NCBI GenBank assembly: GCA_949471785.1
Contig: CASWRE010000019.1
Location: forward strand, 1 to 56,205
Length of the DNA stretch: 56,205 nt
Origin: an uncultured Lachnospiraceae bacterium
GTDB lineage: Bacteria > Bacillota > Clostridia > Lachnospirales > Lachnospiraceae
Reading direction: 5' to 3'
Made by a program: the position numbers and the translations under genes
In this document: positions 41,962 through 51,258 of the stretch, in pieces
Numbering within the stretch: position 1 is the stretch's first letter
How the letters are laid out: the number at the start of each line of letters is the position of its first letter
Notes under the pieces: generated by a model
The model's input: the letters and a program-made list of their open reading frames with translations, nothing else
What the model was told of the DNA's origin: nothing
Databases searched by the model: none

Positions 41962-42495
41962 CTATTCTGTCTCTTCCGGCTGCAGTACGCCGATATAAGG
42001 AAGATTGCGATATTTCTGGGCATAATCCAGGCCGAAGCCCACCACAAACTCATCCGGGATGTTGAAGCAGACATAATCCGCCTTTACATCGGTAATCCTT
42101 CTCTCCGGCTTGTCCAGCATACAGCACAGACGCATACTCGCCGGACGGCGGTCCTTAAGCACCTTCATCAGATAGCTCAGGGTACGCCCCGTATCCACAA
42201 TATCCTCCACGATCAGCACATCCCGATCCTGCAGCGGCTCGTCCAGATCCTTGATGATCTTGACCACTCCCGAGGATTTAGTACTGTTACCATAGCTGGA
42301 GACGGACATAAAGTCCATGGTCACCGGTATGGTCAGACGCTTGGCCAGCTCACAGGAAAAAAAAACGCTGCCTTTCAATATACCCACCAGATGAATACAC
42401 TTCCCCTCATAATCCCGATTGATCACGGACGCCAGATCATCCAGTTTTTTCGCCACTTCATCCTCGCTCAACAATACAGAAATCTTATCGCTCAT
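41962..42495 (-). CDS. hpt: Hypoxanthine phosphoribosyltransferase
   Basis: Purine salvage enzyme converting hypoxanthine (and guanine) plus PRPP to nucleotides, 177 residues. The PRPP loop is VLIVEDIVDTGRTL, the catalytic flexible loop is SSYGNSTKSSG, and the purine-binding end is IPDEFVVGFGLDYAQKYRNLPYIG. Its start overlaps the tilS stop by 11 bases, so translation is coupled. ATG 42495 is preferred over the one three codons upstream because GGGG is then about 9 bases away. Confidence 0.95.
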   Translation of the reverse strand: MSDKISVLLSEDEVAKKLDDLASVINRDYEGKCIHLVGILKGSVFFSCELAKRLTIPVTMDFMSVSSYGNSTKSSGVVKIIKDLDEPLQDRDVLIVEDIVDTGRTLSYLMKVLKDRRPASMRLCCMLDKPERRITDVKADYVCFNIPDEFVVGFGLDYAQKYRNLPYIGVLQPEETE

Positions 42496-43885
42496 CCTCT
42501 TCATCCCCTGTAATTTCTATTTCTAAAACTCTTCTGGTACTTCCGGTGATCTGACATGCGGCGCTCATACGCTCTCCGATGATCCAGAGAACCTCCCTGT
42601 CATCGGCCACCAGCCATAACATGTCTCTTTGGTGTCGGGGGATCTTGCAGTCGATCAAAAAATCTTTCAATTTCTTATGATGCCCCGCAGCGTCAATCGC
42701 TATTCTGTCACCGGGCCTGCGCCTCCGTAAAACAAGACTACCAGATATTCTATCACAATCCAACCACTTCGTATACTTTTTTCGCGGAAAATTCACGGGA
42801 TTTCCCTGTAAAATCCTGAAAGTGAACCGTTTCCCGTCCACAAAGAAGGTTCCGGGAACCGTAAGAGGGATACACTTGCCGGCATTATCCCCGGACTGCA
42901 TGATTTTCTCCCTGTCCCGGGATACAAGCACCAGCCGCCCCGCCTCCTTCCAGGCTTTCACACCATAGGGCAGATCCGCCCGGCGGCCACAGGAACCAGA
43001 GAGAAGATCCGCCAGAATCTTTATATGATCTGCCGACAGGTCGCGGGCAGATCCGCCCGTTTCCTGCAGAGCGCGATACAGTATCCGTCGTCCCATAAAA
43101 GGCGCCTCGTTGAGAAGCTGCTCCGATACCGTCCGCCGCCCACAGGACGACGCCACATAGGCGGGATACAGCCGCCTTTCCGCGTCGGCCGCATAGGCTT
43201 CCGCTTCCCGAAACTCCAGGGCGGCCGCCGCCAGATGAGCTGCCGCGCGGCTGTTAACGCGCTCCTCCAGAAGGGGAAGAATCTGCTGTCGGATACAGTT
43301 TCTCGTATAGTCCGTCTCTGCATTTGTCTCGTCCTCACACCAGGAAATCTCCCGCTTGGCCAGATACCTCTCAATTTCCCGGCGTCCTACGCAGAGCAAA
43401 GGACGAATCACCCGTCCGTTCACCGGGCGAATGCCTCCTGCGCCTTTCAGGCCGCTGCCCCGGACAAGCTGAAACAGTACCGTTTCCGCCTGATCGTCCC
43501 GGTGATGGGCCACCGCTATGCAATCCCCGCCCCACTGTCTGCACCACTGCTCCAATCGAAAATAACGGATATCCCGCCCCGCCTCCTCAACGCTCTTTCC
43601 CTGCTCCCGGGCAAGCCGATCCACCTGCTCATGGTATACCCGACAAAACACCTGCCTCTCCTCACAGAAATGTCTCACATACGCTTCATCCCTGTCGGCG
43701 CTCTCTCCCCGCAGCCCATGATGTACATGCACGGCAGAAACTTCCAGCTGCCAGTCCCTGCGCATATCGCACAAAACATCCAGCAGGCACAGAGAATCCG
43801 CACCTCCGGATACCCCTGCGACCACCCGGCTCCCCGGCTCCAGCATATGATGTTCCCTGATAAACGTTTCCACCTGTAATCTCAT
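42485..43885 (-). CDS. tilS: tRNA(Ile)-lysidine synthase
   Basis: Essential enzyme that modifies C34 of tRNA-Ile(CAU) to lysidine with ATP and lysine, 466 residues. The PP-loop motif is VAGVSGGADSLCLLDVL; VHVHHGLRGESADRDEAYV and AVAHHRDDQAETVLFQLVRG (first 20) are further N-type motifs. The C-terminal substrate-binding domains end with RRRRPGDRIAIDAAGHHKKL and KIPRHQRDMLWLVADD. AGAGGG lies 9 bases before the ATG at 43885; longer in-frame starts lack support. Confidence 0.95.
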   Translation of the reverse strand: MRLQVETFIREHHMLEPGSRVVAGVSGGADSLCLLDVLCDMRRDWQLEVSAVHVHHGLRGESADRDEAYVRHFCEERQVFCRVYHEQVDRLAREQGKSVEEAGRDIRYFRLEQWCRQWGGDCIAVAHHRDDQAETVLFQLVRGSGLKGAGGIRPVNGRVIRPLLCVGRREIERYLAKREISWCEDETNAETDYTRNCIRQQILPLLEERVNSRAAAHLAAAALEFREAEAYAADAERRLYPAYVASSCGRRTVSEQLLNEAPFMGRRILYRALQETGGSARDLSADHIKILADLLSGSCGRRADLPYGVKAWKEAGRLVLVSRDREKIMQSGDNAGKCIPLTVPGTFFVDGKRFTFRILQGNPVNFPRKKYTKWLDCDRISGSLVLRRRRPGDRIAIDAAGHHKKLKDFLIDCKIPRHQRDMLWLVADDREVLWIIGERMSAACQITGSTRRVLEIEITGDEEDER

Positions 43886-43967
43886 CCGGCCGTTCCCTCT
43901 GCTCTCGCCCTTCACATTTTTCAAACCTGCCAGGACACGGCGGCGTCCGGGCATATCCGGTTCCTAT

Positions 43968-45440
43968 CTACTTCTGCCACATCCCCGCCACCAGCACGGT
44001 CATATCATCGGCGGCAACAAACTGACACAGATGCAGTACTTTCTCCAATATACGACGGCTCAACTCCGCCGGAGTACCGCCTGTCGTATGTAAAATAATC
44101 TCCTGCATCAGCGGCGTCTGCCGCTCCGGGGGCAGCGCTTCCAGCACGCCGTCCGTAACCATGACCACATAATTGCCGGGAAACAGCTTTTTACGGGCTT
44201 TTTCATAATCTGACCGCATCTGCAGACCCGGAGCCATACCTGGCAGACTGACGCACTCCACATACTGCTCCCGGAAAATAAAAGAAGTGGAGGCCCCCGC
44301 CTTCAAAAACTCGCACATCCCCGTATAAAGATTCACCTGGCAGATATCCATAGTCGCATAGGATTCATCATCACATTTGATCAGAGACGCCGTATTAATC
44401 ATATGAAAAGCCGTCTCTTTGGTAAATCCGCACTCCACAAGCTCCTCCAGGAGATTCAGCACATGTTCGCTGGTCTGTTTGGCCACGGGCCCGGAGCCCA
44501 TGCCGTCAGACAGACACAAAAATGTCTGTCCCTGTCCCTGCAGCACCCCGTAGCTGTCTCCGCACACGGTCTCGCCATCCTTCATCCGCCGGGATACCCC
44601 GTACAGAAGTTCATAGCTTACATCCTCCGTAAAAGCAAAAAGCTGATATTTTTCTCCAGCAAACAACTTCTGATTTTTTTCCGGCACCAGCTTCCGCCCC
44701 ATCAGCCCGGACAGAGCCCTGGCGATATCCTGCGTAGACACGGTTCTGCCGTTTTTCGTCCGCATGGAGACAAACAATCGTATCCTGTGATCTCCCTGCT
44801 CGCAGAGCCAGGCCTGTCCCGTCACCAGGCCGTGGCGGTAAGCATAACCCCTGAGCCGTTTCATCTGATTTTCCGTAAGCGGCTGAAACTGCTTGATTTC
44901 CCTGGCTGTCTGCTGCATCATATGGGAAATCTCACGAAGCTGCATAGCCGAGGACAGACGTACATCTACCATACGCTGCTGCCAGAAATTTTCCCGATAG
45001 TGTTCCCGGACGCAGAGTTCCAGAATACCTGCCGTTTCCCTTCCCCGGCTGCAAAAGCCCAGCCATTCGCCCATATGACTGTCAAATTGTTCTCTCTGAT
45101 CATCAGCCAGAAGCCGGGCCATCTCCTCAATACAGGCCTGCCTGCGGTGCATACCGGACTGCTCGCAGGCAGCCAGATAACCGCAGTCCCGGCAGCTTTT
45201 TTTATAAAACCTATCCCATATCTGTTTCTCCGTCTGTCTCTCCCCGGTACTTCCTGTGGGAGGCAATTCGTAAAAGGCGTCTGCCAGGCTGTGAAAAGCC
45301 TCCGCCTTCAGCTGAATATCCCTGTCCTGAGGAACCTCCCTGACCCATAGCTGTTCCCGCTTTCCAAAAACAGATTTTGCCATGTCCCGGGCGATCAGTA
45401 GTGCACCTGCCGCGAGCATGGCAAAGATTAGCTGCTGCAT
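43968..45440 (-). CDS. spoIIE: SpoIIE-type PP2C phosphatase, short form
   Basis: Sporulation phosphatase that in Bacillus dephosphorylates SpoIIAA to activate sigma-F at the polar septum. Here it has only 490 residues and one N-terminal hydrophobic segment (residues 1-18), instead of ~800 with ten helices. A Cys-rich middle (SCRDCGYLAACEQSG) is followed by the PP2C domain: DGETVCGDSYGVLQGQGQTF, CLSDGMGSGPVAKQTS, VTDGVLEALPP and FVAADDMTVLV. Position between divIC/yabQ and tilS matches spoIIE in other Bacillota. GGGGGTCG precedes the ATG. Confidence 0.88.
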   Translation of the reverse strand: MQQLIFAMLAAGALLIARDMAKSVFGKREQLWVREVPQDRDIQLKAEAFHSLADAFYELPPTGSTGERQTEKQIWDRFYKKSCRDCGYLAACEQSGMHRRQACIEEMARLLADDQREQFDSHMGEWLGFCSRGRETAGILELCVREHYRENFWQQRMVDVRLSSAMQLREISHMMQQTAREIKQFQPLTENQMKRLRGYAYRHGLVTGQAWLCEQGDHRIRLFVSMRTKNGRTVSTQDIARALSGLMGRKLVPEKNQKLFAGEKYQLFAFTEDVSYELLYGVSRRMKDGETVCGDSYGVLQGQGQTFLCLSDGMGSGPVAKQTSEHVLNLLEELVECGFTKETAFHMINTASLIKCDDESYATMDICQVNLYTGMCEFLKAGASTSFIFREQYVECVSLPGMAPGLQMRSDYEKARKKLFPGNYVVMVTDGVLEALPPERQTPLMQEIILHTTGGTPAELSRRILEKVLHLCQFVAADDMTVLVAGMWQK

Positions 45441-45543
45441 AATATCGACCCCCTGTTGGTTAATCAGGGCTATTATACATGGGCCTACCTGAAAAAACTG
45501 TCAAAATCAAGTAGCGAATTTCAGAATTTTCTCTATTTTCCTG

Positions 45544-45867
45544 TTACTGTTCTTTAAAAATCGTCTCGTTGTCATAGACAAGGCCTATTTTCTCATGGGC
45601 AATCTTCTCCACATACTCGTCGCTGTCCATGTATTTTTTTTCTTCTTCGATCTTTTCTGTCCGGCCCTGTTCTTCCTCAATCTCCGCTTCCAGGCCCGCA
45701 ATCACCTCATTGTTCGCCTTTATTTTCTGTCTCAATCCGGCGTTCATCACGCAGATCACCGCCAAAAGCACGCACATGACAGCCATGATACACAACATAG
45801 CCGCCACGTTCTGCTTTCTATGCCTTCTTCCGCCTGCGTTTTTCCGATTGCCGTTTGCTTTTCCCAT
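45544..45867 (-). CDS. divIC: DivIC/FtsL-type septum protein
   Basis: Bitopic cell-division protein of 107 residues: a basic cytoplasmic N-terminus (GNRKNAGGRRHRKQN), one membrane helix (about residues 24-43), then an extracellular leucine-zipper-like coiled coil (AGLRQKIKANNEVIAGLEAE) and the closing YVEKIAHEKIGLVYDNE typical of DivIC. AGAGGGG lies about 12 bases before the ATG at 45867; an earlier in-frame Met lacks a ribosome binding site. Its start overlaps the end of yabQ. Confidence 0.88.
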   Translation of the reverse strand: MGKANGNRKNAGGRRHRKQNVAAMLCIMAVMCVLLAVICVMNAGLRQKIKANNEVIAGLEAEIEEEQGRTEKIEEEKKYMDSDEYVEKIAHEKIGLVYDNETIFKEQ

Positions 45868-46324
45868 TCTTCGTCTGTTCCCCTCTGTGATCCTTTGTCG
45901 CTGCCGCCCACCGACGACATAGTTGCAGTTTAACTCTTTTACATCCATTTTTCAACCATTTTATGAGTTTGCACACCTGCAGCCTGCATTTTCCGCACAA
46001 ACCGGTAAATGCGGCAAAACCTCTTCCTCCAACCCGGACTATGAGAGGACTGGCTGTCCGCTGGTACAGCCACGCGCCGAAACATACGGCAACAATCTCA
46101 AAAAAACGCAGTTTTCCCTGATAATAGTAAATCAAAAACTCAAAAAAAAGCAGTCCCGCGCAAATCCAGAATACCAGATCCTCTCTGTCTACCCACTCTT
46201 TCCTGTGGGAAATTCCCTTTCTGAAAATGCGCAGGCCGTCATATGCCACACCCATAACCACGCCCAAACCGGCCGTCCGAAGAAACAGCATGATTTCTGT
46301 GGCCACATTTCCCGCTACATTCAC
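45818..46324 (-). CDS. yabQ: Spore cortex biosynthesis protein YabQ
   Basis: Sporulation membrane protein of 168 residues needed for spore cortex formation in Bacillus. The N-terminal half has two to three hydrophobic helices (EIMLFLRTAGLGVVMGVAYD, LVFWICAGLLFFEFLIYYY) with the family motif YDGLRIFRK. The C-terminal half is very basic. Its ATG overlaps the yabP stop by four bases, and its last 50 bases overlap divIC. Confidence 0.88.
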   Translation of the reverse strand: MNVAGNVATEIMLFLRTAGLGVVMGVAYDGLRIFRKGISHRKEWVDREDLVFWICAGLLFFEFLIYYYQGKLRFFEIVAVCFGAWLYQRTASPLIVRVGGRGFAAFTGLCGKCRLQVCKLIKWLKNGCKRVKLQLCRRWAAATKDHRGEQTKNGKSKRQSEKRRRKKA

Positions 46325-46605
46325 CGGAACATTTTCTGCAGCAAGTGTCTGCCGGCATCTGCCGCCTTCTTACTCTTGCTGTATTGTATACTGGTGACCT
46401 GGCCGGTGAGCTGCACGCTGCCGGTTTCCAGCGACAGCTCACCGATATGCAGGTCACTCCCCTTAATGGTCAGGTTCCCGCAATCTGTCTCCAGGCGGAT
46501 CAGTTCCGTGTCGAAAGACAGCACCTCCCGCACACCGCTGATCTGCCCTTCCCGGCAGTTGTTCAGGCATAGCTCATGCCCCCGGTTACTCTGTTGCGCC
46601 GCCAT
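46321..46605 (-). CDS. yabP: Sporulation protein YabP
   Basis: Small sporulation protein of 94 residues, required with YabQ for cortex and coat assembly in Bacillus. It has the family core LCLNNCREGQISGVREVLSF, TDCGNLTIKGSDLHIGELSL (each 20) and VTSIQYSK. GGGAGG lies 3 bases before the ATG. Transcription probably depends on a sporulation sigma factor; no clear sigma-E site was pinned down. Confidence 0.9.
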   Translation of the reverse strand: MAAQQSNRGHELCLNNCREGQISGVREVLSFDTELIRLETDCGNLTIKGSDLHIGELSLETGSVQLTGQVTSIQYSKSKKAADAGRHLLQKMFR

Positions 46606-46706
46606 AGGCCTCCCAAACCGTCTGTTTAACCCTATTATATGAAAAGTCCGGCCTGTTCAGTACTTTTGTCTTTCAGATGCTTTCTGCCTGACCGTGCGGA
46701 TACCGA

Positions 46707-46946
46707 TCATATATAGCGATACATATCGGCAGCCTCTTCTTTGCGCACCGTATCCGCCACTTTGAGGATCTCTGCCTTCACCGTCCTGGTACCAAACTGG
46801 ATCTCCAGGACATCGCCGGCCTTGACCACCGCTGAGGCTTTTGCCTGTTTACCGTTCACCAGCACGCGCCCTGCCGTACAGGCCTCGTTGGCCACAGTCC
46901 TTCGCTTGATCAGACGGCTCACCTTTAAAAACTTGTCCAACCGCAT
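46707..46946 (-). CDS. rqcP: S4-domain RNA-binding protein RqcP (YabO)
   Basis: Small S4 protein of 79 residues (MRLDKFLKVSRLIKRRTVAN, then AGRVLVNGKQAKASAVVKAG) matching YabO/RqcP/Hsp15-like proteins. The Bacillus protein acts in ribosome-associated quality control with RqcH. AAGGAAGG precedes the ATG. It lies between hup and yabP, the conserved order, but the hup terminator at 46982 suggests it has a separate promoter. Confidence 0.92.
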   Translation of the reverse strand: MRLDKFLKVSRLIKRRTVANEACTAGRVLVNGKQAKASAVVKAGDVLEIQFGTRTVKAEILKVADTVRKEEAADMYRYI

Positions 46947-46981
46947 ATGCTTTTCCTTCCTTTATAAAAACTGATCCGTAA

Positions 46982-47009
46982 AAAAAGGAACTGTCACCAG
47001 TTCCTTTTT
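46982..47009 (-). terminator. Terminator of hup
   Basis: AAAAAGGAACTG (46982-46993) pairs with CAGTTCCTTTTT (46998-47009), a four-base loop and T tract on the minus strand, nine bases after the hup stop. Confidence 0.88.
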
Positions 47010-47017
47010 ATCCCTGC

Positions 47018-47293
47018 TTATTTATTGACAAGATCTTTCAGTGCTTTTCCGGCTTTAAACTTCGGCGTCTTGGACGCCGCAATCATAATCGTTTCTCCAG
47101 TCTGGGGATTCCTTCCCTCTCTGGCTGCCCGCTCGGATACCTCAAATGTGCCAAAGCCTACGATCTGCACCTTTTCACCTTTCTGCAGTTCCTCGGAAAC
47201 CACATCCTCGAATGCTTTTAACGCTGCCTCCACGTCTTTTTTGGGTAGCTCCGTTTTCTCCGCCATGGCTGCAATCAATTCAGTCTTGTTCAC
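47018..47293 (-). CDS. hup: HU-family nucleoid protein
   Basis: Histone-like DNA-bending protein of 91 residues. It begins [20 protein letters not shown] (GTG start), has [20 protein letters not shown] and the beta-arm motif [12 protein letters not shown], and closes with [14 protein letters not shown]. The GTG at 47293 is preceded by AGGAGG 9 bases upstream; the longer in-frame ATG adds 15 residues foreign to the family. Confidence 0.95.
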   Translation of the reverse strand: MNKTELIAAMAEKTELPKKDVEAALKAFEDVVSEELQKGEKVQIVGFGTFEVSERAAREGRNPQTGETIMIAASKTPKFKAGKALKDLVNK

Positions 47294-47441
47294 GGGTATT
47301 CTCCTCCTGTCTCTCTTATACTCATATATTTTTTCCATTTCAGAAAATTACAACAACACTATTTATATACCCGCAAGGAGCATTTGTCAAGGAAAAGTCC
47401 CGTATTTTATGGCTTTTTAGAAAAATTACAGAATTCCCCGA

Positions 47442-49172
47442 TTACATCATCTGATCAGCCATTGCAAGGACCGCCGCGCCCAGAGCCGCGGACTTCTGAT
47501 CGGCATCTTCCAGGGAGTTTCCTTTCACGCCATAATAGAATTTTACCTTGGGTTCTGTGCCGGAAGGCCTTACGCATACCCAGGCATCATCGTTCAGATC
47601 ATAGTACAGCACGTTAGAGGCAGGCAGGCCCGTGGCGCTCACCTCCCCTGTAACCGCATTGGTGATGGAATCCGCTTTGTAGTCCCTGTAGGCCTGCACA
47701 GTGTAATCACCGATGGTTTTCGGCGGATTCTGGCGCAGCGTATTCAGGATAGCCTGAATCTTCTCCAGCCCCTCGATACCCGCCAGAGTGATGGACTTTA
47801 TATCCTCCTTATAGTAGCCATACTCCTCATACATATCCAGCATGGCGTCCCAGAGAGTTTTGCCCTGGGTTTTGTAGTATGCCGCCGCCTCACAGAGCGC
47901 CATGGTGGCCACAATGGCATCTTTGTCCCTGGCATGGGTGCCGATCAGGCAGCCGTAACTCTCCTCAAAGCCGAACAGATAGGTACCCACACCGGTGGTC
48001 TCATACTGCAGGATCTGCTGACCGATATATTTAAAGCCCGTCAGTACTTCTTTAAATCCGATACCATAGCCCCTGGCAATGGCGGCGGCCAGATTGGAAG
48101 ATACGATGGTCGTGATCAGCATCCCGTCCTTGGGCAGGCCTTTTAAAGCCTTTCTCTGACCGATCTCATAGTTTGCCAGCAGGCAGCCCGACATATTTCC
48201 GGTCAGGCAATGGTACTCGCCATTCTTGTCCCTGACCCGCACGCCAAGACGGTCCGCGTCGGGATCTGTGGCCAGCACCAGGTCCGCTTCCATCTCTTCG
48301 GCCATCTTCAGACCCAGAGTAAAGGCCTCGTCGGACTCGGGATTCGGATAGCTGACCGTGGGGAACTCTCCGTCGGGCAGTTCCTGTTCCGGCACCACAT
48401 AGACATGCTCAAACCCGAGCTCCTTCAGTACTCTCCGGGCCGGGATATTGCCCGTACCATGCAGAGGCGTGTAAATGATTTTCATATCCTTCGCCGCTTC
48501 CCGGATCGCGTCCATGTGCAGCACCTGACTTTTCAGCTCCTCGATGTACGGATCGTCCACATCCGCGCCGATGACCACGTACAGGCCGGCGGCAACGGCG
48601 GCATCCTTATCCATGGTCTTTACTTCATTGTAATCCGTGACCTTTTTCACCTCATCCATAATTCCCGTATCATGGGGCGGTGTGATCTGAGCGCCGTCCT
48701 CCCAGTATACCTTATAGCCATTATATTCCGGCGGATTATGGCTGGCCGTGATATTGATACCGGCAATACAGCCCAGCCTGCGAACCGCATAAGACAGCTC
48801 CGGCGTAGGCCTTAAGGATTCAAAAATGTAGGCTTTGATCCCGTTGGCCGCCAGACACAAAGCCGCCTCGGTGGCAAATTCTGGGGACATACGGCGGGAA
48901 TCATAGGCGATCGCCACACCCTTTTCCTGCCCGTTCACCGCGGCAATATAGTTTGCCAGCCCCTGCGTCGTCTTGCGAACTACATAAATGTTCATACGGT
49001 TTGTTCCCGCGCCGATGACACCGCGCAGACCCGCCGTACCGAACTGGAGATCCATGTAAAAACGTTCCTTGATCTCGTTCTCATCATCGGCTATAGCCCT
49101 AAGCTCATCCTTTGTTTTTTCGTCAAAATAAGGATTCTGTAACCACGACTCATAGATTTCCTTATAATCCAT
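47442..49172 (-). CDS. pgcA: Phosphoglucomutase/phosphomannomutase (alpha-D-phosphohexomutase)
   Basis: Interconverts glucose-6-P and glucose-1-P (possibly mannose phosphates), feeding nucleotide-sugar and wall synthesis; 576 residues as in B. subtilis PgcA. Motifs in order: active serine in TASHNPPEYNGYKVYW, metal-binding DPDADRLGVRV, sugar loop FGFEESYGCLIG and phosphate-binding VRPSGTEPKVKFY. AGGAGG lies 9 bases before the ATG. Single gene. Confidence 0.95.
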   Translation of the reverse strand: MDYKEIYESWLQNPYFDEKTKDELRAIADDENEIKERFYMDLQFGTAGLRGVIGAGTNRMNIYVVRKTTQGLANYIAAVNGQEKGVAIAYDSRRMSPEFATEAALCLAANGIKAYIFESLRPTPELSYAVRRLGCIAGINITASHNPPEYNGYKVYWEDGAQITPPHDTGIMDEVKKVTDYNEVKTMDKDAAVAAGLYVVIGADVDDPYIEELKSQVLHMDAIREAAKDMKIIYTPLHGTGNIPARRVLKELGFEHVYVVPEQELPDGEFPTVSYPNPESDEAFTLGLKMAEEMEADLVLATDPDADRLGVRVRDKNGEYHCLTGNMSGCLLANYEIGQRKALKGLPKDGMLITTIVSSNLAAAIARGYGIGFKEVLTGFKYIGQQILQYETTGVGTYLFGFEESYGCLIGTHARDKDAIVATMALCEAAAYYKTQGKTLWDAMLDMYEEYGYYKEDIKSITLAGIEGLEKIQAILNTLRQNPPKTIGDYTVQAYRDYKADSITNAVTGEVSATGLPASNVLYYDLNDDAWVCVRPSGTEPKVKFYYGVKGNSLEDADQKSAALGAAVLAMADQMM

Positions 49173-49243
49173 GTATTCCTACCTCCTGCGTTTTCTATAT
49201 CCCAGAGCATCTCCCGGATATCTCGTCACCATTATATACCATA

Positions 49244-50227
49244 TTACTGAAAAAATAAATCCGAAAAGAGGAAATTTATAAAATACTGCCAATTATCCTG
49301 CTGTTTCAGGATTTTATGTATTTTTTCCATGTTTTTCCTGGGCGGTATGCTTTTCGAGCTCTGCATATAGTAATTGACTAACTTCCAGCTCTTCCAGGGA
49401 TAGGACAGACGCAGCATCAGGTCTGTGATATCCATTTCGTCCAGAGGACGGATGGCGCTGTACCAGCGCACCATATGAACGCCGAGGTGGCGGTTCCAGT
49501 CATTTTTCTCCAGAATCTTACGCATGAACTGATAGAGATCGGCCGTAGTCCGGTCAAAATTCCAACGGCCAAATCCGGTAATCACCGTCTGATTACCGGA
49601 AAACAGGACGTTGTGCTGCGTATAGTCGCCATGACATACGGGCGCCTCGCCGGGTTCTCCCGCCTGACCTGCCCCGTGCTCCGCCATGCGCGCCACAGCC
49701 TCCTCACCCTGACGGATCATTTCATCAATCCTGGCATACAGGGTCTCCTCGAACACATTCTTACTTTTCTTTCTGCGCAGGTAAGTGGCCGCACGCCTGA
49801 TCTCCCGGTTGTGACGGCAGCACTCGTCATAAAGCGACGGCGGAGCATACTGTACCTGATACGGGATCTGCACCGCATTATGTAACCGGGCCAGGGTTTC
49901 CGTACCTCTGCGAATATCCTGTCTGGCATGGGTATCGCACTCCCTGGCTTTGTACCAATTGCGCAGAATATAGACTGTACCGGCCCTATCGCAGCTGTAC
50001 AGCTCCCCTTCCTGATTGGGAAGCAGGAGGTCGGTGAGAGCCACGCCCCCGTCTTCCGCCCTCTCCTGTATCAACTTCTGCCAGATAAGTTTTTGCACAG
50101 ATCCAGTGTACTCCTGCAGGATTTTTAATCCCTCCCCTGTATCGCATATCCAGGAACCACGCCCCCGGATCAGGTTATCCGTCTGAATGCCGTACTGCTC
50201 CAGTACTTCAAGTTCATATCGATACAA
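49244..50227 (-). CDS. CotS-family spore coat kinase-like protein
   Basis: Aminoglycoside-phosphotransferase-like protein of the CotS/YutH family, about 327 residues, often part of the spore coat in Bacillota. The catalytic-loop motif HGDYTQHNVLF is present, but the metal-binding Asp expected in the next motif is Gly (VITGFGRWNFD), so it may be catalytically dead. ADLYQFMRKILEKNDWN and the C-terminal helices match the family. The TTG at 50227 follows GGGGG by 7 bases; an ATG nine codons upstream has no ribosome binding site. Confidence 0.82.
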   Translation of the reverse strand: MYRYELEVLEQYGIQTDNLIRGRGSWICDTGEGLKILQEYTGSVQKLIWQKLIQERAEDGGVALTDLLLPNQEGELYSCDRAGTVYILRNWYKARECDTHARQDIRRGTETLARLHNAVQIPYQVQYAPPSLYDECCRHNREIRRAATYLRRKKSKNVFEETLYARIDEMIRQGEEAVARMAEHGAGQAGEPGEAPVCHGDYTQHNVLFSGNQTVITGFGRWNFDRTTADLYQFMRKILEKNDWNRHLGVHMVRWYSAIRPLDEMDITDLMLRLSYPWKSWKLVNYYMQSSKSIPPRKNMEKIHKILKQQDNWQYFINFLFSDLFFQ

Positions 50228-50302
50228 GCCTGTTCCCCCTTTTCTCTTTTCCATTGCGTATTAATGTATGAAAAAAAGGAGGAAAATAGAAGAGAAATTG
50301 TT

Positions 50303-50333
50303 TACGGCTGCCCGCTATTTGCTCAAAGCCGTA
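50303..50333 (-). terminator. Weak hairpin at the end of the pfkB-like gene
   Basis: TACGGCT (50303-50309) pairs with AGCCGTA (50327-50333), overlapping the stop codon. No T tract of note follows. It is the only candidate end signal of the operon before cotS. Confidence 0.3.
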
Positions 50334-51258
50334 TCCTTTCTGTCTTTATTTTTTTCAGATACAGATCAAATTGCTCTCTTCCGCACATCTGCGTTCCCTC
50401 CAGCACCAAAGAACCGGCGGAAGCAGCCATACCGTATCGCAGCATTTCCTGCATTGGCAGCCCTTTTTCCATGGCAACGCACATTCCGGCCACCATGGAA
50501 TCCCCGGCTCCCTGTATACCTTTTACTTCCAGATCCAGCCCCGGCGCAAAATAGGCATCCTGTCTGTCACAGATCACAGCGCCCTCTTTTCCCAGAGAAA
50601 CACACACAATCTCTACCCCGCGGCCTGTAATTTCCCGGGCAAGACTGCACACTTCCTCCTTTGTGCTGCAGCTGCTTCCGAAAGTGGTCTGGAGCTCATA
50701 CAGATTCGGCTTGATCAGATACGGCGAAGCGTTTACTCCCTCCTGCAGAAGATCTCCCTCCGCATCCAGGATTACCTTCACCGGAAATTCCGCCAGCTCT
50801 TCTATCAGTTCCCGGTAAATTCCCGTGCCGACGCCCACAGGGACGCTGCCGGCAATCACCACTGCGCTGCTTTTTGCCGCATGCCTGCGAACCACCTTTT
50901 TTAAATGCAGAATATCCTCGTCCGTTACTTTCCCTCCGGATTCATTAAATTCCGTGAGCGTCTGTTTTTCCCGGTCCAGTATTTTGGTATTCGTCCTCAA
51001 TTTCCCGTTAACCATCACAAATTCATAGGGAATACCGTAAAACATCAGTGTCTCTTCCAGTTCTTTTCCGTTCTCATTATAATTGAATCCCAGACATTCT
51101 GTTCCGCATCCCAGCCGTCTGACGGCAATGCACACATTGATCGCCTTGCCCGATACGTCGCTTCTGGTCTGCAGCACCCTGTTCAGGCCCCCGTACCGGA
51201 ATGCGGAAACAGACATACTTTTATCAATACATGGATTAAGATTTATGGTCGTTATCAT
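50323..51258 (-). CDS. PfkB-family sugar-phosphate kinase (1-phosphofructokinase/LacC type)
   Basis: Ribokinase-fold kinase of 311 residues. The N-terminus TINLNPCIDKSMSVSAF and GGLNRVLQTRSDVSGKAINV resemble FruK/LacC; the anion-hole and catalytic base motif is GIQGAGDSMVAGMCVAM. It should phosphorylate a sugar phosphate or related hydroxyl compound. No PTS fructose gene is nearby; instead it ends an operon with an ABC sugar transporter, DhaK-like, DhaL and a UroD-family protein. Its ATG overlaps the UroD-family stop by 4 bases. Confidence 0.88.
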   Translation of the reverse strand: MITTINLNPCIDKSMSVSAFRYGGLNRVLQTRSDVSGKAINVCIAVRRLGCGTECLGFNYNENGKELEETLMFYGIPYEFVMVNGKLRTNTKILDREKQTLTEFNESGGKVTDEDILHLKKVVRRHAAKSSAVVIAGSVPVGVGTGIYRELIEELAEFPVKVILDAEGDLLQEGVNASPYLIKPNLYELQTTFGSSCSTKEEVCSLAREITGRGVEIVCVSLGKEGAVICDRQDAYFAPGLDLEVKGIQGAGDSMVAGMCVAMEKGLPMQEMLRYGMAASAGSLVLEGTQMCGREQFDLYLKKIKTERIRL

